A stretch of DNA of 34,379 nucleotides from Selaginella moellendorffii. Taxonomy: Eukaryota; Streptophyta; Lycopodiopsida; Selaginellales; Selaginellaceae. Position 1 is the first letter of the stretch, and every line of letters starts with the position of its first letter. Position numbers and translations under genes: made by a program. The stretch lies in the NCBI RefSeq assembly GCF_000143415.4, contig NW_003314314.1, forward strand, positions 120,873-155,251. The letters run 5' to 3'. The notes below the pieces were generated by a model, which saw only the letters and a program-made list of their open reading frames with translations, was not told the origin of the DNA and made no database searches. Below are positions 10,782 through 21,672 of this stretch, in pieces.

Positions 10782-13252
10782 TGTTCCTTAGTCCGACTTT
10801 TATTGGTGCTCAAGTATATCACCACTAGTGTTGGCATCGGAAGGTCCGAGGAGTGGGCCTATCCTTGAGGAGTAGCAAGTCGGGAAGACATGGCTCTCCA
10901 TTACAGTTCATATGTGAACTTGTAGACGAGGTGGTGGATAGAAAAGGGCCAATAATGGAACGACTTTGGGATCTTGGGAACAGTATATGGTTTTCCTCAA
11001 AGAGTTGAGGATGTGATCCAGATGAGCGTTTGACTTAGCAAACTGGCTAATGTAGTTGTGGTAAACAACTACAGTTGGGATCACGGGAAAGATAAAGACT
11101 CCAAAGCAATAAAGGAGTCACAAGATTTTCCTCATATAGTTGAGGTTAGTGCTCATGAATGTGAGACCAGAAGTAATGACCGTGGGAGGTCAAATACGGA
11201 AGAGGACTCAAGTCCTTGAAAAGGTAGCCGGGGCTCCCTCTAATAAATGCTGGAACAACCCCAGGAGTTGGGGGTGTATTAAGTGGATGAGTTGGTGTTC
11301 TCATCACATGGACAAGTAGTCCTAAGGGGCAAAGGTTGCCCCCAGAGAACAAAATCAAGTGTTAGAGTAACACTTGTGAAAATAGTCCTTTTGAGTAGGA
11401 CAGGAATGCAAGAAGTGTATTCCAGTGAGCTAGTGCCTCACAAGTAGGACCTTACGGGTCTGTGGATTAACTAAGTCCAAAACTGCTGGATGACTCAAGT
11501 AGAGTCAACGGATGGTCCTAAAAGGACTGATGGAAGCATTTGGACTGAGGTGTGTTGTACCCCACAAAGGATGGGGGGGGATCATAGGATCCAAGGATGA
11601 GAACAGAGGGTATCTCATCGATGGCAAAATGTGCCATGCTAAAGTTATGGGAAAGGTGTTCCCAGAAGAAAACAACTTTGATATAAAGTTGTGTGTGACC
11701 TCTATGGTGCAGTGCTAACGGATGGTTGGCATGAGAAAGAGCGGTGTTGGTCTTGGCAAAGACTTAGACACGAAGGGGAAATGTCACAGAGGTAGGCTCG
11801 TGGAGCCGATGGTGTGGAAACACCAAATGTGCCAAGGTGTGATACCTTGAGGCTATGTTGGTGGGTTCATGAGAACCCCTTGCCAAAGGAATCCCAATGG
11901 AAATGGGAATAGCATAGCCTAAGCTGCAGAGCATGCAGTTGGAGTGTGGTGACCCAGATAATGATGGAGGTGTGAAAGCACCAAGCAATGAGTTGTAAGA
12001 CTTGACAACTATGAGGCAACTAAGCAAGAGGTGCAAAATAACTGGTTAAACGGGTAGAAGGTAGCTACCCAAGACTTCTTAATAGCATAGGGAAGTTGGA
12101 TATACCCTTACGGGGGATAAGTTGCTTGTGTTGCGATATAGTAAGTCAATGTCATAAAAGGAAATACTCATTGTCAAGAAAGCCATCATTGGGACACCCG
12201 AACACTCTAGAACATCAGAAGGTGGTGTTTGATGTCGCGAGGGCAATGGATAAAGCCCAAGGGACTAAGTCCCTAGCGAATGATGGATAGAAGGTGCTAT
12301 CCAAATGTCCAAGGTTGCGGAGACAAGAGAGGACTGTCTACCCGAGTTGGACAAAGCCAAAAATGGAATTTTGGCAAGGCTAGTGATGGGCATGTAAAGG
12401 CCCATAAGCAACAACGTAATCCCGGTGTGTGGGATTATAGGGTGAGCATACCTGGATTGAGGAACCACTCCCTAGGCTATTGGGTAGGTTCATCCCTAAG
12501 AATACTTGCTAAAGCATGATAGAAAGTGCAAAGCTATCCTCCTGGTCTGGAGGAAAATGACCAAAGGAAAGGTGTGAAGCCAAAAAGCAAGAAGTAAGGG
12601 GATAGAACCGAACCGTAGGAATCAAAGGGCATAACCAAGGTTGGTTATGCCAGCTGGGAGTGGAGAATCAAGTGGGGGCTCGAGGGTGTTGCCGCTAGCA
12701 ACCGTGATGCCATGGAGAGTCTAAAATATGGAATTGTCCATGTTAGACTATGTGGCATTTGGAAGGCTTGCAAAAAGGGAGGCCTTAGCAAGCTGAGGGA
12801 CAGAGTTCCTTCAAGGTTCCCAAAGACGATTCTAGGTAGCTTAGTACCTAGAAAGGCCAAGTGTAAATGGTTCATGGAACGCGCGAAATCAGAGTGGCGC
12901 AGCAGAAGCGTGGTCTTGAAGCTTGCCATGAGGCAAGGCTATCAAGGTTAGGGAAGTAGTTCCTGAGTGTTCAAAGAGAGGGCTTTGAACGAAAGTCGAT
13001 GGTCAAGGACTTTCACGTTTATGCAGGAACCATGTTACAATGGTCGGAGGACTTGCCAAGCGAGATTGGCACGTCAGGGGAACAAATACCCTAGTTGAAG
13101 GTGATAACTTCAAAAAGGGTGGGCCATGGGGCCGAGCATGGAGGAGTCCATGCATGATCACAGACATGTCAAGTGAGAGGACTTGGCAGTGTGGAGGAAC
13201 TAGGTTCCTAAGCTGTGATCTGTAGCGCGCTTTAAAAATAAGTTGGTGCACC
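10782..13252. other. non-coding interior of the LARD-like element, first part
   Basis: Only short frames occur (for example 11512-11718 plus, 70 codons or less), scattered over both strands with no recognisable gag or pol motif. I see no promoter, intron or RNA gene that I can support. Composition is close to balanced, unlike the AT-rich flanks. Confidence 0.6.
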
Positions 13253-13365
13253 GGCGTGGGGAGTCACGCCAGGCATCTTGTGTGATGCCGTCCGTAGATG
13301 CATATACGGAGGTTGGGTTCGAGTCCCGACCCTCTAGTGCTTGGGTTCGAGTCCCAAATCACTAG
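13253..13365 (+). other. cluster of five consecutive perfect hairpins, two with T-arm-like loops
   Basis: Hairpin 1: GGCGTG (13253-58) with CACGCC (13265-70). Hairpin 2: GGCATC (13272-77) with GATGCC (13284-89). Hairpin 3: TCCGTA (13291-96) with TACGGA (13305-10). Hairpin 4: GGTTGGG (13311-17) with CCCGACC (13325-31), loop TTCGAGT. Hairpin 5: CTAGTG (13334-39) with CACTAG (13360-65), enclosing TTGGG/CCCAA around a second TTCGAGT loop. Hairpins 4 and 5 each hold GGTTCGAGTCC, an exact tRNA B-box. There is no acceptor stem or A-box in the right place, so this is not a tRNA gene. It may be a structured RNA signal of the element (packaging, dimerisation or priming); that role is inference. Confidence 0.75.
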
Positions 13366-14676
13366 GGCGTGGTGATGGTTTGGAATATGAGGACACTCAT
13401 ATTTCGGTGGTCATGGACTCTCAGTGGGGAGACTGGTTTGGGCACACCGCCAAGCGAGGGATGCCTCGGAGTCGTGATGCACGGTTAGATTGCTTAGTGT
13501 GAAAGCTTAGCATATCTAACTTGAACGCTTTGGTGCAAGTGGCACCAAGGACGTGGTGAGTGAGATAGGGACACCTAATCTCAGTTGCTATGAACCCTTG
13601 GCCGTAAGGGCTAGCTTGGGTGCACTGCCAAGTGTGGGGGACGCCCCCGGGGTTATAGTCAACCACTTGAAGGTCTAGAAGACCAAGTACCTCTTGGCAA
13701 CTCTGTTAAGGTGCCAAGGTGAGATCATTAGGTGATCTTATGGCCAGATAAGGACAAGGTCCTTGTTTAGCTAAGGAATGAAGTTCCTGGTTCAAAATGT
13801 TGAAATTGAACTGTTTAAGGTGGTGTGGCTTGGTCGTGATGACCAAGTGGGAAGAGCACCTAAGGGAAATAAACTATGTCCGTGCGATGGCATAGTGAGT
13901 CCGAGGAAAGTAGTCTCTATAAAAGACCCATGGGAGGGTCACGAAGTTGGGCCGTGGATAGAGCCCATAGTAGAAGATGCTAAAGAGACGTACTAGGGGT
14001 GAACATCCTCCGGACTTGGCAAAGAAGAGTCTTTGCTATGGAACCGAAACAATACCTCAAGAAGGGAGGTAGAGATTCGATGATGCTTGGTGCAACAATC
14101 AACAGATAGGAGCAAAAGATGAGTGGCCAAGATAGGGCCGTGGAATCCCTTGGAAGGAATCCAAGTGACAAAGTTAGGCGAGGAACACTAATGTGTTGGA
14201 CGCTAACAAGTTGCGGGAAAGGAAGTGTGTTTCCAAGGAGGGATTCCGAAATGCTCCGATTTGGTGAAAGTGGAAGCTCCAAGGGAGGGAGCGGTAAGGT
14301 AGCCAAATGATAGGGCCATGAACAGCCCTAGCACAAAGTATGATAACTGGAACTTTGGCACGAAATAGAAGAGAGGATGATGGTGCCCTCGAGTAGAGAA
14401 CTTCCTAGGATGGGAAGTGGAGTTGCACAAAAAGGTGCAAGGCAAGGTGTCGGAGACACCTAGGAAATTGACTCCAAGAAGTCAAAATTCAAAGTTCCAA
14501 AGTGCAAAGGTTATATCGATGCAAATCGAGACTACTCGAGAAGGAGTAGTGGGATTGACTTAGAGAAGGGTCTCTAAGAGGTTTAGCGAGGACTAAACCA
14601 ATAAAAGGAGAGAACCACTACATGTGGTCCAATCAGTCTCTAAGTTGGAGAGACTACCCTCCTTAGAGGATATGCA
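13366..14676. other. non-coding interior of the LARD-like element, second part
   Basis: No protein domain is recognisable. A diverged internal repeat relates 13436-13473 to 13617-13663 (both hold a CACxGCCAAG core followed by a G-rich/GCC run). Frames such as 13980-14306 (minus) have no supporting features. Confidence 0.55.
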
Positions 14677-14766
14677 AAAGGCATGGTGAGCCTTCAATGT
14701 CCAACCATTGACGAATGTGGAGAAGGCATGGTGAGCCTTCAATGTCACACCATTGACAAATATTGG
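14677..14766 (+). repeat. two-copy tandem repeat of about 45 bp
   Basis: The unit AAGGCATGGTGAGCCTTCAA, continuing into an ACCATTGAC core, occurs twice with only a few differences. It lies just ahead of the polypurine tract region. Confidence 0.85.
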
Positions 14767-14853
14767 CTACGCGCCAAGGATGGAAATGGTAACACATGCG
14801 GGTGTTACTTTATAAAATGGTTCACCGTTCGATGAGGACATCGAACTTCGTCT

Positions 14854-14867
14854 ATGGGTGGTGGAGT
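14854..14867 (+). other. polypurine tract
   Basis: ATGGGTGGTGGAGT immediately precedes the 3' LTR start TGTGAGAC. It is purine-rich apart from three T residues before the last, and is where the plus-strand primer of an LTR element should be. Confidence 0.65.
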
Positions 14868-16751
14868 TGTGAGACACAAAATCCCTAGGCCCCAAAGTGG
14901 AGCCAGAAGGGCGCCACATGGTAGTGGCCGAAACGAGAGCCAAACGAGCGTAACACGTTTGGACCAAAAGCTCCGACTTGAAAAGTCAAGAGCGGGAGTG
15001 GAACTCCCAACGAAGTGCTCGAGGAACGAGCACGAAGCGAGCAAAAGGCAAGGCTCCAAAAAGGGACCCAAAAGGACCAACACATGACACGTGGGAGTGT
15101 CCGAGATGGACTCGAGTTGGAGTCCGAAGTGGAGTCCGAGATGGACCCGAGTTGGAGTCCGAAGTGGAGTCCGAGATGGACCCGAGTTGGAGTCCGAAGT
15201 GGAGTCCGAGATGGACCCGAGATGGGGTCCGAGATGGAGTCCGAAGTGGAGTCCGAGGTGGACCCGAGATGGACCCGAGTTGGAGTCCGAGGTGGACCCA
15301 AGATGGACCCGAGATGGAGTCCGAGATGGAGTCCGAAGTGGAGTCCGAGGTGGACCCGAGATGGACCCGAGTTGGAGTCTGAAGTGGAGTCCGAGATGGA
15401 CCCGAGATGGAGTCCGAGATGGAGTCCGAGATGGAGTCCGAGGTGGACCCGAGATGGACCCGAAATGGAGTCCGAGATGGAGTCCGAGATGGACCCGAGA
15501 TGGAGTCCGAGATGGAGTCCGAGATGGACCCGAGATGGACCCGAGATGGAGTCCGAGATGGAGTCCGAGATGGAGTCCGAGATGGAGTCCGAAGTCGAGA
15601 CCGAGACCGGGACCGAGACCGGGACCGAGACCGAGACCGAGACCGAGATCGGGACCGAGACCGAGACCGAGGCCGAGGCCGAGACCGAGCCCGAGTCCGA
15701 GTCCGAATCCGAGTCCGAGTCCGAGTCCGAGTCCGAGTCCGAGTCCGGAGCCTGAGAGGGTGAAAGCCCAAAGCGTTCGTCTCCCAGACCCTGGGGGGTT
15801 TGGTGAGCTCCAAAAGTATAGTAGGGGGAGGACTGCAGTGGAGCCAGTTTGGCCAGGAAAGGCCAGTTTGGCCCAGGAAGGCCGGACCCAGTGTTGGGTG
15901 ATGAGCTGCCCACTGGGAAGTCCAAGACTAGAGTGAACACGGACCGACAAGCGGGGTAGCTTGGTGAAGTGTTCAAGAGCCGGCTCTAGTTCCCCCGGGA
16001 GATCGACTGGCCGATGCTCCCAGTCCAAGTGTGGGTGGCACTACCTACTTGGACACCTGTCGTGGCTCAACGGAACCTCGCTCTAAGCCCATGGCTAGAG
16101 CACCTAAAGGCGAAAGGCGAGGAGAGTACCCAGGTGGCTCGCGTAAGGCCACGGTGTTCCGAAATGTTGTCCCGAAGGCCCAGACTGTGGAAAGGAAGAG
16201 GAATAGTCCTCTGAGGTAGTGACCAAGGACACAGTCGTGTGGTGAGGAAGTCCCAGAGGACCGTGGGACTTAGTGGTCGGGCCTGTGGGTCTCGATCTAG
16301 TGGCAGTGTTGGCAAACACGGCCAGGGGCAGAAAGGGACTTAGTGGGAACTGACAGAGGGATATTGGGGAAGGCTATTCCCCTTGTCGGTGGGCATCCTA
16401 AGGATGCTAAGGAGTGGATCTGAGACGACCACTCACGGATGGTTTGCCTAGTCTTGGAGAGCCAAGACGGTGATGCAAGTGGTAGTGGACTACCAGTGTG
16501 GCAAAGGTGATTGGGCATGGCCTTAGCGTAACGAGCTGCTATGTCGGTGGTACCTTTGAGTGTCGGTCATGGGATCAGACACGTGGAGCACTTGGACCAA
16601 GTGCAAATGTTGAGTGGCATGGATGCCATTCTCGGGGCTAGCAAGTCCCAAGTCCTGGATTGGACTTATGGAGGTGGTGAATGAGACTCCTCCAAGTGGT
16701 CAGAGGTGTGGTTAAGTGACTAAAGTAGAATGGAAAATTTAGTCGCTTACA
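14868..16751 (+). repeat. 3' LTR of the LARD-like element
   Basis: It has the same length and content as 8883-10766 at a fixed offset of 5,985. It keeps CpG at 15266, 15941, 15952 and 16294, where the 5' LTR has TpG or CpA. It is followed by CATTT (16752-16756). Confidence 0.95.
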
Positions 16752-16756
16752 CATTT
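16752..16756. repeat. 3' target-site duplication CATTT
   Basis: This is the partner of 8878-8882. The sequence after it (ATGATATTTTACA) continues copy A and matches copy B around 27391. Confidence 0.95.
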
Positions 16757-17260
16757 ATGATATTTTACAATATATGCCCAATGTACATAATAGGATGATG
16801 CTAACTAGGCATAATTATGCTAATTGTGAAATTTTGGAATTTGGTGAATATGAAGTTCTACTTGGACTTTTAATACAAAAAAATACACTAAGAATATTAG
16901 GAAATCCTCTTGATTGGAACTTTGGACACATCTAAAAATATTGTTGTTGAGAAGAAACAAATTAATATCCTTGCAAGGACTTTATATTGCCAAAATAACC
17001 TAGTGTTCTGGAGATTCTAGCATCTTTGTCAAGTTCTTCTAGTCAAGCTGGCCAGACTCACTAGTCTATTGGTATTTAGAAGTGCCCTTATAATAAAGTT
17101 GGTTGGACTCATTAGTCCCTCAGGGGGTTTTCTCTAGAATTTAAGAGCACTCGATTCCTCATGGTTGTCAAGAGTGTATAATAGAAGTATGTGATTTTTA
17201 AGTTTATGACTTTCTTCTAGCCAATTCACCAAATTCACTTAGGTGTTAGGACCAAAGATT

Positions 17261-17457
17261 ACAGCCCAAGGGATCAAAGAAAAGTTAGATTAACATTGCT
17301 GATTGAAATGTTTGGGACAGTAAGAAAATCAAAGCCCTTGTGTTTTTAATTGCTTCTTTGTTCTTCATACTTCAACTATAGCTTTAAAGTTTTGCCTATA
17401 GACCTCATAACTAGAAGAGATCTTGCAGATGGTATGTGTTTAATATTTTATTTATTG
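17261..17457 (+). repeat. 197-bp block inverted relative to copy B
   Basis: This block (from ACAGCCCAAGG to TTTATTG) matches 27903-28099 only as its reverse complement, with about 14 differences (7%), similar to the surrounding divergence. The flanks match in direct orientation. Confidence 0.9.
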
Positions 17458-17931
17458 CCATAAAGGATCAAAGGACAATAATAATATTGATGGCAGAGGG
17501 AGAGAAAATACAAAAGAAAGCCTTAGGAAAAGTAAAGAATAATTGAGTAAGTGAGTGTTGTGATGGAAAATAATAAGTTTTAATCTTTAGGCAGCAGTGC
17601 TTCTTTGTACTCACTCATGTTGGTGTTGTTGGAGTTTTTGCTTCACATAAATATCCTATTTAAATACTATTATTTATTAAAGAATTAAAAAACTATATCT
17701 TTAATCTAATTTTAAATCCATTTATATTTATTTAAAATATAAAATTTTTATTACTTTTATTGTAACAAGTTCTATAAAGTTTTTAACATTAATTGGTATA
17801 TTGAGAATTTTAAAATATCATTATTTTAATATTTTTAAGATAAAATATATATTATTAGCAGCTAATACAATTGTAAAAAATTTAGTAGTTGTATACCAGT
17901 CTGGTGTTATACTTTTAGAATACCTTTATAT

Positions 17932-17956
17932 TGTGTGTGTGTGTGTGTGTGTGTGT
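17932..17956. repeat. (TG)n microsatellite, copy A
   Basis: This is an uninterrupted 25-bp TG tract, exactly as long as its counterpart at 28655-28679. Confidence 0.95.
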
Positions 17957-18599
17957 AACTAAATATATATTAAATTATAATATTTTCTCAAGAAACATAA
18001 AATAGTGAAACTAATAAAACTTTATTACCCATAAAAATTTGCTTTAAATATTAGCATTCTTGATTTCATAGATTTTAAGAACCCATAAAAATATAAACTT
18101 GCAACATAATAACTAAATAAAGGAAAATGTCAAAGGCCAAATGTAAAGAGTAAAAACAATCAATTAATAATCAAATTTCTACTTGGATTACAATTCTCAA
18201 TTTAATCAGTATTTAGTAGGAACTTTTATTTATAATAACCAAACGAAGACAAGTGTTTCTACTTATCAATTTCCTATACAAGAGTATCTAAAAGAGTGCT
18301 TGTGTGTGGAGGCTGGTAAAATGTTGCAATGCTGATCTATCTATCAAACTGCAAGAAATTGCAGAGGTGAAGGGATCTTATACATTGTGATCATCCTTTT
18401 AAGAATGGTCATCAAATATTAATCCCAGGTCCTAGCAACTTATAGCAATTGTAAAAGTAAACTCAACTCTATTGGCAATATTAGATCATGACCATATATA
18501 ATACTTTATATGGTAAAACACCCTATACCCCTATGATATACACATATTGAAGACATAAAAAATAACAATCCTAATCTCAATATTAAAAATTCTTATATA

Positions 18600-18910
18600 T
18601 TGTGATCATCCTTTTGAAGGTTTAATGAGCTATTTCACCAAATCATTCATTTGTGGATGATAAACACTTGTGAAAGTGTGATATATCCTTAATTAAGATG
18701 TCAAAATATAAAATACCTCATCCATAAATGTAGAACTATTGTCTAAGAAAATCAGCTCTAGATGAGATTGCTAAAACACCACTCAATTAAGGAGAAAGCA
18801 TTTAATACCAGTCATAAATGTACTAGCATTAACACCAACTTCCACCCACCAAGTAAAGTAGTAAAAAGCAATAATAACACACTTATTGATAGTAATTGAC
18901 TATGAAAAAA
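18600..18910 (-). pseudogene. integrase core remnant
   Basis: On the minus strand, YYFTWWVEV (about 18835-18865) resembles the DYFTKWVEA strand of the retroviral-type integrase core. Downstream, FLDNSSTF resembles the SDNGxxF catalytic segment and VYHPQ (18650-18665) the conserved YHPQ segment, in correct order and rough spacing. The first catalytic Asp of DYFTKW is replaced by Tyr, and stops interrupt the frame, so the enzyme is dead. Confidence 0.7.
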
Positions 18911-19558
18911 GCCCTATCAAATAAAATGCCACCAATTCAATATCAAACTACAATTAACTCTAATTATCTTACAACAATAAAGACAGTATTATAAGTTTAG
19001 TACCAAACTCAACTATGCACATACCAAATAACATCATATCATATCTTTAACCAATAGAAAAATTTATATAACTTCTTAGTCATATGATGATATATCATAT
19101 GCCTAACTTGAATAGAAGAGTTATTATGGGTGTGGAGAAAACATAGAATAAGGCACCACTAGCCTCAAATATGTATCAAAATTAGTCTTCACAAAGTAAA
19201 AATGGTCATCCTCAAGGTGATATTGAAAATATAAATATCAAAATAGCAAGTCTTCAATAACTAATATAGAATTCCTAAACCACCCACAAATCCTTCAAAT
19301 CCAAAGCTTATCCTTTTGAGTCTCACAAAAGCTCCAGATCTTGTAGATATTGAATATCAAATACAACAACTGATAGTGATACAAAATCTTTGTTTAAAAA
19401 CTCTACTAATGTTGAAACAATAGACTTGTCAAGAATATAAGAAGAGAGTAAAAAAAGGAGAGGAGGTCAAGAAAGAGTATAAGCATTACCTAGGACGATA
19501 AATAACCTCAAAATTATATAGTTGAAAGTTTTAGATCCTACTAAGTTGTAAAACTAGC

Positions 19559-20205
19559 TATAGCACACCTTATCTCTCTCCCCTTAAGCCAACTAAAAAA
19601 GGGGCCATTAATTAATAAAAGAGCTTTTAGTGGCTATTTTATCTCTATTTATCCCCCAAGATTCCAAGGATCCACGGTGATAGTATATCCAAATCTCATT
19701 TCATAATCACATATGTTACACTCATCCCCCCTTCAGAGATGTCAATGTCCTCATTTACTATTGACTAATAACCCCTACTGAGCCAAGGGGAATCAACACC
19801 TCCATTTCTACATTGAATCTACTAATCCTTCCATTATATAGATTAGCTATTCCAAGAGAATTAACACCTCCATTTCCGTACTAAATTTACCAATCCTTCA
19901 ATTGTGTAGATTAATTATTCCATGTGAGGCAACTAGTCATTCACTCGTACCATAGTCCCACGGTGGATACCTTCGTTCGTGGATGCTCTACCAAAAGGAA
20001 GGACGTACGCATGGATGCCCACTAATCAATAAGATTTGAACCCATGCCATTTGCTCTGATACCGTACTATCTTTCTCCCATTAAACTAACTGGAAAAGGA
20101 TGAAAGAGCCCTTAATGGTTATTTTATCTCCATTTATCCCCGAAGGTTCTAAGGATCCATGGTAACAATATATTTAAATCTCATCCTATGATCACATGCG
20201 CTAAA
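19559..20205 (-). mobile_element. TRIM-like miniature LTR retrotransposon, about 647 bp
   Basis: Two related direct repeats (19559-19720 and about 20064-20205) share ATTTTATCTC..TTTATCCCC, AAGGATCCA and TCACAT blocks. On the minus strand the element reads LTR, primer site GGTATCAGAGC (20053-20063, an exact core of the initiator-Met type), about 330 bp of non-coding sequence, polypurine tract GAAGGGGGGAT (about 19723-19733), then a second LTR beginning TGTAACATATG (19720 leftward). That is the full TRIM layout. CTAGC (19554-19558) and TTAGC (20206-20210) may be the target duplication with one mismatch. It has no coding capacity. Confidence 0.75.
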
Positions 20206-20525
20206 TTAGCAAAGTTCTTCCACTTTAATAATGAAAAGACTACAACATAATCACCTTTTAACAATATCTAAAAACTATGCAAATACGCATAAATATTTTT
20301 GAAACTTTTGTTATCATAGAGTAGTTCACCTTCATTGGTTGCAACGTATGGCTAATATACATAATAGAATTGTATTAACCAAACACAATCATGCTCTCTT
20401 ACATCAACACACCTTTGAGATAATATCAAAAAGCATCTACAAAAGGTTGAGTGTAGTCAAAATACTCAAAAACTAGAAAAGTTATCAACACATCTTTGAG
20501 ATGAATGCCTGTTCACAATCCCAAA

Positions 20526-20982
20526 TTAGATGAAAAATAATATGAACAACTTCATTAATGCTTGCAATGATAAAAAAAAGACAATAACATGAAAAAGATA
20601 TTGCACCTTGCCAAAAAAGTGTTGCATATTGTTCACGCACTTTGGAGTAGAGAACTTCATAACATTTACAAGTTTGTCAAAATCAATTTGTAAATTTTCA
20701 TGAAAAATATAATACTCAAGATATATGCATTTTAACCGTATCAATGTCAAACTAACTTCCTATAACTGATCTCAATGTTTTACAAACACCACAAGTGTGT
20801 TCCTCCTATGGCCCCTTAAAGTGGATCAAGATATTATCAATGAAATTAATAGTCACTTTTAACATATTGTAAAGAATATCATCCAAAAAGTATCCAAAGA
20901 ATTATTCAATCTATACAGCATCATAAAAAATTCATATAAATTAAATGGGTTATAGAAAGTAATATTTAGAACATCCTCCTTA
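20526..20982 (-). pseudogene. reverse transcriptase remnant (Ty3 type)
   Basis: Read on the minus strand from 20982: a segment ending PFNLYEF (20929-20949), corresponding to the F..P.GxYEF strand; then FIDNIL (20833-20844 encodes FIDN), corresponding to the YIDDIL catalytic loop with the second Asp changed to Asn; then a KGP.EEH region; then HENLQIDFDKL and QHFFGKVQY, matching the IDPDKV..QxFLGxxxY segment that ends the domain. Stops and frameshifts are present. The N-terminal half is missing because an LTR interrupts it at 20983. Confidence 0.8.
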
Positions 20983-21672
20983 TATAAGCAACTAAATCAC
21001 TTAACCACACCTTTGACCATTTTGAGGAGTTTCACTCACCATTTTTATAAATTTTATTCCCATCTTAAGGACTTGCTAGCTTTATGAATGATTTGTATAC
21101 CACTCAGCTTTTGCACTTGGTCCAAATGCTCCATATATTCAATCCCATGATAAACACCTAAAGATACCAATGACATCATCTTATTGCACTAAGGTTATAT
21201 CCATTCACCTTTATCTAATTGGTAGCCTAAAACCACCTATACGACAATGTTGTCTTCCAAAATGAGTGGTCATCTTATGACCACATCTTAGCATCCTTAG
21301 GATGCCCAAAGACATAGAAAACACCCTTCCTTAATATCCCTTTTTCAGTCCCTATCTAGTCCCTTTCCATACATAATTGTGCTTACCAACACTACCACTG
21401 GGTTAGGGCCTAAAGGCCTGACCACTAAATCCCATCCACCTCTAAAACTTCCTTGCCATGTGACTATATGCTTGGTCATTACACAAGAGGATTATTCCTT
21501 TTCCTTTCCACAATCTGGGACTTTAGGATAATATTTTGAAACACTATAACCCAATGCGAACCTTGTGGGTACTCTCCCCACCTTCTGCCTCCAGGTGCCC
21601 TAGCCATGTGGCTAGAGCGAGGTTCCGATAAGCCATACTAGGTATCCAAGTAGGTAGTAACACCTACACTTG
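20983..21672 (-). mobile_element. inverted old LTR fragment reaching the LTR terminus
   Basis: On the minus strand this corresponds to the last ~720 bp of the young LTR. It begins at the left with TATAAGCAACTAAAT, the counterpart of the reverse-complemented LTR end TGTAAGCGACTAAAT. No primer-binding site lies to its left; instead the reverse transcriptase remnant ends there. This side is therefore the outer edge of an inserted element. Confidence 0.8.

Larger units (their letters stand above)
8883..16751 (+). mobile_element. complete young non-autonomous LTR retrotransposon (LARD-like, 7,869 bp)
   Basis: Two 1,884-bp direct repeats begin TGTGAGAC and end CTTACA. They enclose 4,101 bp with a primer-binding site just inside the 5' LTR and a purine-rich tract just before the 3' LTR. 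The insertion is flanked by CATTT and its empty site is kept in copy B. The interior has no gag, protease, reverse transcriptase or integrase, and no frame longer than about 110 codons. That fits the large retrotransposon derivative (LARD) class, which depends on proteins supplied in trans. LTR divergence of about 0.2% (four differences seen) marks a very recent insertion. The LTR family is older, because diverged fragments lie at 732-2011 and 20983-22663. Confidence 0.92.
732..18375 (+). repeat. segmental duplication copy A (interrupted by the 8883-16751 element)
   Basis: Outside the later insertion this segment is collinear with 21375-29098. Shared landmarks are the head-to-head LTR fragments, the protease-like region, the block ending at 8882/16752, the (TG)n tract and a sharp right end at 18375 matching 29098. 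Divergence by eye is about 5-7% in most places, with indels. Relative to copy B, copy A lacks about 81 bp (B 23614-23694), about 225 bp (B 24717-24942) and about 79 bp (B 28226-28304), and keeps 2.36 kb that B lost. Confidence 0.9.
16757..18375. other. AT-rich non-coding right part of copy A
   Basis: No gene is visible. The block aligns with 27391-29098 except for the inverted 197-bp block and a 79-bp gap near 17564. Its last 218 bp are identical to copy B. Confidence 0.65.
18376..20982 (-). mobile_element. decayed Ty3-type pol (integrase and reverse transcriptase) on the minus strand
   Basis: Integrase-like and reverse transcriptase-like remnants occur in the order expected for a Ty3 pol read from right to left. 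With the TRIM-like insertion (19559-20205) removed, the distance between the reverse transcriptase catalytic region and the integrase core is about 1.3 kb, the normal spacing in this superfamily. Stops and indels are frequent. The left end shows a 25-bp direct repeat (18376-18400 and 18592-18616) around an unexplained 190 bp. The right end stops exactly at the LTR terminus at 20983. Confidence 0.75.

Noticed and set aside
11512-11718. Small protein gene in the interior of the young element
   Set aside because: Only 68 codons, no homology that I recognise, and frames of this length are common by chance in this composition.
13311-13365. tRNA gene suggested by two exact GGTTCGAGTCC B-boxes
   Set aside because: There is no 7-bp acceptor stem, no A-box at the right distance, and the T-arm-like hairpins are duplicated in tandem. 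Kept only as an RNA-structure observation.
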